64,000 nt of DNA from Fragum whitleyi. Lineage: Eukaryota > Mollusca > Bivalvia > Cardiida > Cardiidae. The position numbers and the translations under genes are program-made. The stretch is taken from NCBI GenBank assembly GCA_948146395.1, contig OX411556.1, positions 26,236,596 to 26,300,595 of the forward strand. The letters are read 5' to 3'. Below are positions 50,118 to 60,249 of the stretch, in pieces; the stretch's first letter is position 1, and each line of letters opens with the position of its first letter. The notes below the pieces were generated by a model, which was not told the DNA's origin, did not search any database, and was given only the letters and a program-made list of their open reading frames with translations.

Positions 50118-50557
50118 TACAGATAGATACATCGTGAAATTGACATTCATTTCAATAAAATCCATTCTAAATCACTCACTCAGCGCTCCATTCATTCATT
50201 CTAAACGCTCACTCAAATCGATCAAAAACGCCCAAATTTCTAAAAAATATATAATTAAAAACTGCAATGAAAATTAATATAAATAGAAAAAACGCGATTT
50301 CGCTGACATAATTGAAATTGTAAGCGTCTGATAAGTTCTTGAAAAAATAGGACGCTATTTATAGAACTTTTGTGCATATTTTATTAGAGGGAGACATTAA
50401 ATATTCCATATTTTGTTCATCCTTAACAAAATTTGCGATATTGGTTTACATGTGCCTCCCTTTAAATTCTAAACTTGCTCCAATCACTCACTCAATTTCA
50501 TTCCAAAACCATTCCAAAATAAATCATCTTATCAATTTCACGATGTTCTTAACTGTA
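50118..50557. mobile_element. CAGT/TA MITE copy next to the HRM exon
   Basis: Starts TACAGATAGATACATCGTG and ends GTTCTTAACTGTA, with the family's GTGAAATTGAC and central hairpin (about 50405..50445). It lies only 54 bp upstream, in gene orientation, of the HRM exon acceptor, within the interval where a branch point would normally lie. Unit A has no counterpart because its similarity stops inside the exon. Confidence 0.8.
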
Positions 50558-50664
50558 GGAAAATAAAAACAAAAATAAAAATGGTTTGCGTTTTGAAGGA
50601 AAAGGGTGACTACTGTGACAGGCAATCAGAATATTTCTTCCAGATAAACTTGACTCTACACCCA

Positions 50665-50960
50665 ATTGTAACATTTTCACGAGTGGAAAAAACAAACGAT
50701 TATTCTATTTCTTTGGTGCCTAAAAGAGACATGATATGGAAATTTTAGAATAATTTTAATCAAAGAGCGAGATTTTGTACGGTATTGCTATGCAACATTC
50801 ATGATGACGTCTCTTTAAGGCTCCGCTCAGATGACGTCGGAAAGGGTAATTGAACGAAAGTGGGGTATAAGGTTTTGATAAATTCACTGGTTAGACGGTG
50901 AGTTTTTTCAAATTATAAACCATCATTATTTCTCCATTATCAACCGAAAAATAAAGAAAC
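50665..50960 (+). repeat. CRE-bearing foldback repeat, diverged copy 5
   Basis: The linker and second half match (ATTGCTATGCAACATTCATGATGACGT, GGGGTATAAGGTTTTGATAA), but both CRE octamers are mutated to TGACGTCT and TGACGTCG. This is an older copy. Confidence 0.65.
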
Positions 50961-51019
50961 CAGATAAACTGCCTTTAGGGTAACCAGAGGAAATACGATG
51001 ACGCTGCTTTCACAAATCA

Positions 51020-51345
51020 CATTTACAAAGGCCAATGGTCTTACAAATAGCTGCGCGTCCATAAAACTCTTCTGATTTATTACCCGTTTGGCTTTCAGAC
51101 GTTATCTGACGTTGACAAAATCGTGACGCTGACTCACAACACTGCTTCCATTTGTCTCATTTTTGAATGTCAATGGTCTTACATATAAATGTACGTCGAT
51201 TAAACTCACCTGTTTTATTACCCGGATGGCTTTCAGACGAAATCTGATGTTGACAACACCGTGAGGCAGCCTGACAACACTGTTTCCATCTGTCACATTT
51301 GTAAAGGTCAATGGTGTAACATATGGCCTCAAACGTATTGGGTTT
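51020..51345 (-). repeat. 138-bp tandem repeat with an open 46-residue unit
   Basis: Three partial units start near 51029, 51159 and 51297 (ACATTTRYRAARG). The minus strand is open for 88 codons, with two similar segments (RPLTFKNETNGSSVV and TPLTFTNVTDGNSVV). Substitutions between units keep the frame open, but the array is short and no start or splice context is evident. It may be a decayed multi-repeat coding region or a minisatellite. Confidence 0.55.
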
Positions 51346-51483
51346 CTGAAATACCAAAAGGAACGCACTATAAATTGTATATTTGCGAATTAAATGTCGT
51401 CGTGGACTAAAAATAATCGCTTTGGCTTTCTGTTAGCCAGCATGAGTAGTATTTAACGCCTTCAGTTAAATGTCATATGTGTT

Positions 51484-51994
51484 TCGTAAGGAAGCGTACC
51501 GAAGAGTATATGTACCCACCTACTGACGACATATACAAGTCTCCAAAGACGTATTTAACTCTTCAAATTATCCAAATTACGTTGACATCTCGGTGTATAT
51601 CTCGACATAAAGATCAAATTCATATTTTCATGACGGCATCAGAATGTAAGACTTGCCTAAATGAACATATACATCTATTTCCAAGAACATGGATGTCATC
51701 ATCTTTTAGGCGTCTTGTCACTTGTCGTTAAAATTCAGGCGACCTTTTTTTATTTCTGTTTACAATGCGACATAAAAATGTCGACATCCATATTATTCGT
51801 AAAAGATGCATGAGTTCATTTGGGCAAGTCTTCTATATATAGGATAGCAGGACACAAATTTGGTCAACATGTCGATATATTTATTGACTGTCATCGTAAG
51901 TTTTATAACTTGTAGAGTTCAATACGTCTTTGGAGACCAGTTTGTGTTCTCACTAGGGGGCTACATACAGGCTTCGCTTCCGTACATATGAGTT
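51484..51994. mobile_element. Foldback element related to 56588..57056
   Basis: Arms share GACGTATT.AACTCT and AAATTTGGTCAACATGTCG. The left end reads CGTAAGGAAGCGTAC and the right end CGCTTCCGTAC. It is more diverged, with the CTGTATGT part lost at the left. Confidence 0.72.
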
Positions 51995-52540
51995 TCGTAC
52001 GGAAGCGTGTATGTAATCCCCGAATGATGATATTATTTAGTCTTCAACGATGTACTAAACACATCAGGAGGCAAAATTTACGCCAACAAGTCTCTTTATA
52101 TCACATCATGGTGTGATTTAAAGAGACTTGATGTCGTAAATTTGGCGACCTGCTTTGATATGCAAGACATTCGAAATTACTTCATGTCTGAATTGTTAAA
52201 TGCATATTCAAATATAACTATGCGCTCAAATCGTGAACCGTATCCTGAAATGGCGATACATTCGAGTAAAAAAGTTATGGTAAATAAAGAATTACTTTCG
52301 TTATTTGGGCAAGCTGATGCTTGTACGAATCGGTGAAGACTACTTTATATAAGCATTTTGTGGGTACATACAAACTCGACCCTTAGACAAAGGACTAATG
52401 AAAAGTTCGAACATGATGAAACGTTCAATTGATTCAATGGTATTGCTTAAAAGTTTGTGTATCAATTGTGCCACTTTACAAAGCAAATTCATATTTGAAA
52501 TGGTTTACCCAAAATATCACATTTTCTTTAAAATGCTTTA

Positions 52541-52948
52541 CGGTGGCATATCGAGAAATAACGATAGATTATCATTTGATAATCTTACTGCCAAAGCAGT
52601 GAAATTATCAAAAACTTATACCCTGCTTTTGTGCATTTCATCCTATCTGACGTCATCTATGCGGGGCGAAATAAGTGACGTCACAATTAACGTTGCATAG
52701 CAATCACGCGCAAAATGACGCGCTTTACGGAAATATGTCATGAAAATTTCACACTTTGTCTCATTTTTGCATTAAAGAAATAGAATAATCGTTTGTTTTT
52801 CGTGTAAGATCGATTAATATTTCATTTCGTGAACAAGGAAAGCTATATTTTCACTCGTGGCTTTACCACTCGTGAAAATATAGCTTTTGTTGTTCACTCA
52901 ATGAAATATAAATCGATCTTACACTGAAATAAACGATTATCGTCTATG
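52541..52948 (-). repeat. CRE-bearing foldback repeat, copy 3
   Basis: Inverted copy with TGACGTCA at 52648 and 52676, and the foldback at about 52835..52900. Confidence 0.8.
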
Positions 52949-53064
52949 TCCAACATGCATTAGGGGGTATTACGTGTATGACATCGGGTGATTTTTTATT
53001 TTGAATGTGAAAGTATTAGAGAGATATGATAAAACGCGAGTTTCTTTTCGAGCATACTATTTAA

Positions 53065-53222
53065 GGTAGTTGACCAGTTATAGTTCCGCAACATTTCGGA
53101 ACTCATGAACATTCATAATGTTGACCGAGATTTCCTAATGAAAAATCATTAAGAAACCTTGATTAACACTGTTAAAGTTCATTACTTCCGAAACATCGCT
53201 GCTCTATTACGGGTCCACTACC
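53065..53222. mobile_element. 158-bp palindromic TTAA element, TIR GGTAGTGGACCCGTAATAG-type
   Basis: TTAA (53061..53064) and TTAA (53223..53226) flank an element that is almost a full palindrome. GGTAGTTGACCAGTTATAG pairs with CTATTACGGGTCCACTACC, and the centre has TTTCCTAATGAAAAATCATTAAGAAA. No coding capacity. Confidence 0.85.
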
Positions 53223-53302
53223 TTAAGACTAAACTTCAAACACGTTTCCATCAAGTATCAAAATTTCCAACATTTTTCTCTCTGTCTTTCTCTTTATATA
53301 TA

Positions 53303-53616
53303 TATAATACGTACTTAGTGTTTTGTATCTATAATAATATCTAACGAGGTTGGGAGAATTGATCATTGTCGAGGCTCTGCCAAGACAATTATCAATTCTC
53401 ACAACAAAGTTAGATATTTTTTCATACAGTACACTTAGTATGTATTATATTTATCTTATAACCTCTATTTGACTTATTTTCGTCGATGTTTCTGACTGAA
53501 ATGCATGTTTCTAAAAATAACTGCATGATATTATTGTTCTAAAAATAACCATGTGATAACATAAAAAATATCATACAGGTTGTTATCACACGGATATTTG
53601 TAAAGTTATAAGATAA
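53303..53616. repeat. About 315-bp palindromic repeat, copy 4
   Basis: Closest to copy 1 in the right half. It begins ATAATACGTACTTAGTG after a short TA run and ends GTTATAAGATAA. Confidence 0.8.
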
Positions 53617-53823
53617 AAAAGATTATTGGATACGATCGACATGAGCGTCTGTTCGGGGAAAACTCAATGAAGCCTCTAAAATACAAACGTCTCGCAGTAA
53701 ATGGCTTCCATGGTTTAGAAAATATGTGATTTACAATTTATTCTAAATACAGAAAAGAAAGAAAGTAGTACCCTTACACGGACACAAACCATCCCTTCTA
53801 ACTAGAATTCGATTCAGTTATGG

Positions 53824-54050
53824 TACAGTTAACATCGTGAAATTGACAGGCTAAATGATATCGGACCATGTTTAGGTACATGTATCAATATATTTAACCC
53901 CCTTTGGGAAATATAAGGTAGAAATCTAGGAGGGGTATTTGTGTGTCTTGGCAGCGTAATATGTTTGGACTGAATGAATTGATTGAGCGTTTAGTGGGCG
54001 ATTACGAATGGTTATAATCCAACATTAATGTCCTGGACGTTGCACTTAAG
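53824..54050. mobile_element. CAGT/TA MITE copy, internally deleted
   Basis: Begins TACAGTTAACATCGTGAAATTGAC, identical to the family end. The right-hand signature GATTACGAATGG...ATTAATGTC appears after only about 130 bp, so the middle of the element with its hairpin is missing. Confidence 0.6.
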
Positions 54051-54742
54051 GTTATGGTAAAACAACTTTTATTTACAAAAACTTACTTCTACAGAAAGTC
54101 GACATAAAAAACTTAAGGCCGTATATCGTAGGTTGGTAACTAAAGCATCGTAACTTCAGTTTGTCCAAACTGAAGTTACGAGGCTTTGGTAACCAAAAGA
54201 TGAAATGTGTTCACTTTCTTCGGGCACGAGAATCATTCTGGTTTTTGTGTACAGTTACATTGTATTTGCACGCATTGACGATAATTGTGGACTCACCTTT
54301 GAAAGAATCCAAATTATTGAAAAGTGAACTCGCCGAATTACGTCACGGCTAAGCCCCGCCCTGCCATGTCATTTATATCGCAGAATAAGAATGGTATGCT
54401 TGTCATTTTCACGATTATTAGTGCTGCTTTGAGAAAAGTAGTGACAAAACATGTGTATGGCTGTTCTATAATTAATACTTGTTTTCTTTTCTTTGTCACC
54501 TTTGATCCTTTTTTAAGATATCTTACTCTAAATTCCAACACATATAGCGTTTAAGTTTTTCCCTTACATCTTAATTGGAAAATATTACTAATTAATTTTG
54601 AATGAATTGTCAGAATTCATTATAGCCATTTGTTTGAGAAAATACAGGAAATATGCGTAAGCAAAAAAATGGATTAATAAATTTAGCCCTGCGTTCACTG
54701 CAAGCAATAAAAGTGGGCCCGAAGCCACTAAAGACACCAGGT

Positions 54743-55178
54743 TACAGCTAGTAACATTGTGAAACTGACATTCATCTCAATTAAACCCATTCTAAATCGC
54801 TCACTCGGTTTATTCATTCATTCTAAACACTGTCTCAAACCATTCAAAAATGCTTAAAGAAAACTCTAAAAAGGATAAAATCAACAAATCTATTAAAAAT
54901 AAACATAGCTAAAAAATGCGATTTCCTTGACATAATTGAAATTTTAAACGTCTGATTGGTTCTTGGAGAAATCGGAAGCTATTTATAGAACTTGTATGCA
55001 TATTTTATTAAAGGAATGTAATAAATGTCGCTTATTCTGTTTAGCCTTAAGAAAATTAGCGATATTGGTTCACCTGCCTTTAATTTCACTCACAACTCAA
55101 TCACCATGCTCACTCAATTTTTCATTACGAAATCATTCCAAAATCATTCACCTTGTCAATTTCACGATGTTGTTAAAT
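54743..55178. mobile_element. CAGT/TA MITE copy
   Basis: Left end TACAGCTAGTAACATTGTG, right end TCACGATGTTGTTAAATA. It has the family's internal sequence GACATAATTGAAATT and a degraded central hairpin near 55030. Confidence 0.75.
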
Positions 55179-55595
55179 ACAATGTGATTTTTATTTCATT
55201 ATTTCACCTCCTACCAAACCATAGACCTATTTTTTTCTCAAATGAGAGTTTAATTTTCCTTTCGCTCAACCAAGCTACCCATAATTAAAACAAAATTTTG
55301 AAAACTGCCTCTGTAACAGCAAGAATATTAGATAGGCTTAATGAAGAAAAAATACCGTGTTTATAACATTGGACTATCTTCATCGCGTTGATTGCTCAAA
55401 GAATAAAGTCTAATGAAGGAGGAGTAACACGCAAAAAGTAAATTCGGAGGGCAGGGCCCGGGGATTATGCTTGGCATATCACCCAGGTAAAAAGTTAACC
55501 CAAATCCATCGATACTTTGTAGGATGAGTTGTGTTTATAAGATGCGGACGTACGCACGTACCTACGAACGGACGAACGAACAGACGAACGAAGAA

Positions 55596-55992
55596 ACTAT
55601 AGAGGATATTCGTTTGTTTAAGTGTAAGATCGATTTATGTTTCATTGAGTGAACAACAAAAGCTATATTTTCACTCTCGTGAAAATATAGCTTTTTTTTC
55701 ACGAAATGAAATATTAATCGATCTTACTCGAAAAACAAACGATTATTCTATTTCTTTAATGCAAAAATGAGACAAAATGTGAAATTTCTAGGACAAATTT
55801 TCGTAGAGCGCGTCATTTTGCGCGAGATTGCTATGCAACGCTCATTGTGACGTCACTTATTTCGCCCCGCATAGATGACGTCAGATAGGGTGAAATGCAC
55901 AAAAGCAGGGTATAAGTTTTTGATAATTTCACTACTTTTGCGGTGAGTTTATCAAGTGATAATCTAACGTTATTTCTCGATAAACCACCGAA
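55596..55992 (+). repeat. CRE-bearing foldback repeat, copy 4
   Basis: Forward copy with TGACGTCA at 55848 and 55876 and a compact hairpin near 55655..55710. A partial copy of the hairpin alone lies at about 56200..56310. Confidence 0.8.
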
Positions 55993-56421
55993 AATCATTA
56001 AAGAAGATACCATAAACGACCACCGTCGTTAGCGTATAAAAATGTTGCGATCGATCTTGATGACACATGATAACACGTAGTCTGCACCAGTATTATCAAA
56101 TCAATTCGTGAATTATCTGATCAACAAATTTATATAAAAAAAATGTCGAGATTTGAGTACGCTATTCTACAGGCCAAACACATTCAGTGCAAAAAATATA
56201 AAAATTAGTGAACAATAAAAGCTATGTCTTAACGGGTGAAATATTTTGTTGTTCACTTAATAAAGGATTTATCGACTTTACACGAAATATAAAAGGTCAT
56301 TCAATACCTTTTTAGTAAAAAAATATGAGTCGATGTATATCTTTAAGGATAGATTCTCTGAAAATGACCGATGATTTTTTACGTAATTGCATGCCCCGTT
56401 ATGACGTTTTTGCTAAAATGA

Positions 56422-56438
56422 CCCCCCCCCCCCCCCCC
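56422..56438. repeat. Poly-C run (17 C)
   Basis: An uninterrupted C homopolymer in otherwise AT-rich DNA. Its length may be uncertain because of sequencing error. Confidence 0.9.
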
Positions 56439-56587
56439 GTGTAATCTACCAAGAAATCTAGAAAAAAGAAAATCAACCGGAAAGCATTCAAGGCAAGGTA
56501 GAAAATTGTCGCAAGATACGCCCTTTACACGGCTGGATGTCCAAGTATGAAAAACACCAAAGGGAAAAAAATTCAAACAAGGTAGGT

Positions 56588-57056
56588 TACGGAAGCCTGT
56601 ATGTTTCCCCTCCTGCGGACATATACTGATCTCCAAAGACGTATTGAACTCTACAAGTTGTCCAAATTACGATGACAAGTCGATGTATATATCTCGACAT
56701 GTTGACCAAATTTTCATTTTCTTGGCGGCATAAAAATGTAAGACTTGCCGAAATGAACATATACGTCAATTTCCAAGAACATGGACGTCGACATCTTTTT
56801 GACGTCTGGTCACTTGTCTTTTAAATTCAGACGACTTCTTTTTTTTCTGTGTGCCATACGACATAAACATTCTGACATCCATTTTATTCGTAAAAGATGC
56901 GAAAGTCTTCTATGTGTATGATAGAAGAATGACACAAATTTGGTCAACATTTCCATATATTTATCGACTGTCATCGTAAATTTGACAACTTGTAGAGTTC
57001 AATACGTCTTTCAAGACCAGTTTATGTCCTCAAGGGGGTACATACAGGCTTCCGTA
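56588..57056. mobile_element. 469-bp foldback element, TIR TACGGAAGCCTGTATGT
   Basis: Ends TACGGAAGCCTGTATGT and ACATACAGGCTTCCGTA. The inverted arms extend inward for about 150 bp (CTCCAAAGACGTATTGAACT pairs with a copy near 57000). No ORF. Confidence 0.82.
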
Positions 57057-57305
57057 GGCTTCTGTATTTGGTAGAGTTGTGTGGGTTTTTTTTTTCGTTT
57101 GTTTGTTTGTTTGTTTTTGTTATCATTTCACTACGCATGAGTGAGATAAACATAACTGAAAAGTTTCAAGTCAATCGGACATAAGGCGACAGAGTTATGT
57201 TCCGGCAAGGAAGTGGAAGCAGTACACACGCCGGACGTCGGACGCCACGTGTTATCACATAACACATCCTTAATTTTGACGGGCGTATTAAAAAGGTAAA
57301 CCTAC

Positions 57306-57527
57306 CTCAATTTGTGGTTGGTATGACGTCACCAAATCTCTACTGAGTCCCGGGTTATCTCTGTCGTAGTTGAATCTCCACATGTCGTTCGGGAACAAGT
57401 ATGTGTAACATAGAGAACATGTCCACAGACTGAATAGTGACTGATTGAATACCCCGAGGCTGTCCCGACATTCCATATTTGGTATAAATGCTTTAAATAT
57501 ACCTATTATCGTTCCATTACATAGATC
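57306..57527 (-). CDS. Candidate orphan exon, 74 codons, unknown protein
   Basis: On the minus strand an acceptor (GACATTTTAG) opens a 222-nt frame without stops that ends at a donor (GAG/GTAGGT). Both borders are phase 0. The peptide starts DLCNGTIIGIFKAFIPNMEC, contains SLWTCSLCYTYLFP and ends TSYQPQIE. Base composition is richer in GC than the flanks and codon use is balanced, unlike the chance ORFs of the window. Residues such as WTCSLCYTYLFPNDMW suggest a cysteine-containing or membrane-proximal segment, but I do not recognise a family. Phase 0 at its 3' end does not fit direct splicing to the phase-1 HRM exon at 50063, so either other exons intervene or it belongs to another gene. Confidence 0.5.
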
Positions 57528-58754
57528 CTAAAATGTCCTCTGGCAAGAAAAACCACTACATATCACCGAGTTGTTTCTAGCTAAACTAGCTTAGGTACTA
57601 AATGAACGTTACGTATTTCGAGTAAAAAGTCAGCGGAAACCTATCGAATTAGTTAGGGCGTAAGTTTTGAGTACACTATGAGTGCTTCCTCTTTATAGAA
57701 GCTTCGTGGGTATCACCAATGCTATGGTCTCTTTTTTTATGCAAGTCAAAAAATCTCATGCTATTTTCTGAGACCTTTTACACAGATCGCAGGTCGCGCA
57801 ATTTGGCAAAGACCACCAAGCAGAATAAAAGAAGAAATAGGAGCATGTGCGTGACATTTCCAACATTTTTATGTGTGCTCGAAGAACAGACGTTGAGCTA
57901 CCTGGACTATAACACAGTGCATTAAAATCAATCTTGGGTTTGTGAGCAGCAATTTTAGGTCCATAGCCACCTATTGAGTGCGTAGAGAAAACTCTGATCA
58001 GACTGTGCGGCTGCACAGGCTGATCAGAGTCTTAACGTTGCGTACTTATGAATTTGTTGGAAATCTCACGCACAAGCTCAAATATCGTTTATTTCAAAGA
58101 AGAAAATTTAAAGAGAAAATTGTGCCTGACAATATCTTATTATGACATAACAATTTATCATGTAAATGTGGAACAGAAGAACATTTAAAACGAGAAAATA
58201 TCTTGTCGAGATTTTGTAATAAATTACCAATTAGGTTTGTACGGCATTTTGCGTTTATATCACTCTTTACCAGATTATGCAAAATATTTCCATCCCCTTC
58301 ATTTATATTCAAAATTAACAAAATTAGGATGAGAAATATTGCTCCCTTTTTTTTAGTAATTTGCCCATGCATGTTTCATCGATAGAACAAAACGGATTAT
58401 TCCCTTTTTAAGTTGGAATGCGGAGCAATTCCAACTTAGATTTAACAAAACCGCAAATTGAACACAAGATAATTCCATTTCGGGTTTTTTTATTACACAT
58501 ATCACGTGAACAGGATGTGAATACACTTCGGCCTATTTTGTATATCTCAACTTGACACAGACATACGGTTAACTACATCAAAAAGAAATAATAATTTACA
58601 ATTACACAAATATCTTTTCATGTATATTAATAAGACGCTAATTTATGTTTTAAACGATATTTATCAAAATTTGCGTACGAATTTACTAGTATCACATGTT
58701 TGCATTACCATATTTGGAAATCATGTGATAAGTCAAGTCCATTAATGCCAGCTA

Positions 58755-58890
58755 TTGACAATAGCATTAGCCAATCACATGATCTGCTTATTTGGTAATG
58801 TCGCGATCTGTTTTCTCTGAATTGTGGCAATAGCACAAGCCAATCACGTGATCTACTTATTTGGTAATGTCGCAACCTATTTTTCGTAGA
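58755..58890. repeat. 68-bp tandem pair carrying CCAAT and CACRTG motifs
   Basis: CAATAGCA..AGCCAATCAC, then RTGATCT.CTTATTTGGTAATGTCGC, recurs at 58759 and 58827. Each unit combines a CCAAT box with CACATG or CACGTG. A third, weaker match (TTACCATATTTGGAAATCATGTGAT) lies just upstream near 58706. Confidence 0.7.
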
Positions 58891-59499
58891 ATTATGTTAA
58901 AGCTTCTTTTAGAGGTCTAGTTTCTCTTTCTGAACGACTTTATTACACGCTTCAACAAAATGGTTCAAATGTTGTGTACTTCATTGTTCCGTAAACCATC
59001 ATAAGAAACGCGCAACATCTAAAGATTATTTATCTGTATTAGTAAATATTCTCTTTTATTACTTCTCTATGCACCATAAAATCCTTTTCCCGTGTATTCA
59101 CTCTCCTATGACAAGAGTTGAACTCACGTATGTGTAAACAAAAGCCGTTTTCTGATTGGCCATACCACACGACCTGATGACCTACTACGATTTTATCTGA
59201 CTTTTATGAATGAAATCTGTACTCATGAATTACAAAAGGTTAAGGTTACAAACGAATGGAATGTTCCTATGTATATGAAGAAAAATTTACCCAAATACCA
59301 GACGACTTATGTTTTCAACTATTCCGGCAATTTACACATGTTGTATTCTTGTGTAATATAAATATTTTGTTTCGGTTACGGATTTTGGCTCACCTGCGCA
59401 CGAAGTGCTTAAGGGAGTTATTGTGATCTATCAATGTCCGGCGTCCGTCTGTCCGTCACGGCGTCAACAATTTCTTTAAACGACATCTCCATCTAAACT

Positions 59500-60245
59500 T
59501 GGCAGAAATATTCATGGGTGGTCCCTTGTAAAAATTGATAAAATGGAAAGGATCCGTGCCATATCATAGGAAAAGGGGCCTTAGTGACATTATTTCCTCG
59601 TTTACACTCTAGAAGCCACAAATATTGTTCAATCGTCATGAAACTTGGTCAGAATGTTTGTTAGGTCATGAGAATAAACTCTATTGAAAATGGGAAGGAT
59701 ACGTGCCGTATCATGGGAAAAGGGGTCTTGATGACAATTTTCTTGTTTACGTTCTAGTGGCCACAAATATGGTCCAATCTTCATGAAACCTAGTCAGAGT
59801 GTTTGCTTGGTCACAAGAATGAATCCTATGGAAAATGGGAAGGATTCGTGCCTTGTCATAGGAGAAGGGGCCTTAATGACAATTTTCTTTTTTACACTCT
59901 AGTGTCCACAAGTATGGTCCAATCATCATGAAACTTTGTCAGAAAATTTGCTAGGTCATGAGGATGAAGTCTTTTGAAAATGGGAAGGATCCGTGCCATA
60001 TCACGGGAAAAGGGGCCTTCATGACAATTTTCTTGTAAGAGCCACAAATATGGTCCAATGTTCATGAAACTTGGTAAAAATGTTTGCCAGGTCACAAGAA
60101 TGAACTCTGTTGGAAATGGGAAGGATTCATGCCATATCACATGAAAAGGAGTCTTAATGATGATTTTCTTGAAATAACTCTAATGGCCACAAATATGGCC
60201 CAAACTTTGTGAAACTTGGTTTTATGTAGAAATTATCTTCTTTGT
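59500..60245. repeat. 145-bp tandem array, about five units
   Basis: GCCACAAATAT recurs at 59615, 59760, 59905, 60041 and 60186 (period 145, one unit 136). Each unit holds CATGAAACTTGGTCAGA and GGGAAGGATWCGTGCC. The array follows a leader at 59388 (GCTCACCTGCGCACGAAGTG) and GTCCGTCTGTCCGTCAC, a combination frequent in bivalve genomes. Open frames across it result from the period, not coding. Confidence 0.82.
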
Positions 60246-60249
60246 GACA

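Noticed and set aside
58094..58385. Overlapping ORFs on both strands, plus-strand CKCGTEEHLKRE resembling a LINE knuckle
   Set aside because: A stop separates it from the rest, no second Cys/His pair follows, and no other LINE motif is present.
59892..60140. 82-codon minus ORF with repeated FLPSFMNIGPY/FLTKFHDDWTI
   Set aside because: It arises from the 145-bp tandem array and breaks in the neighbouring units.
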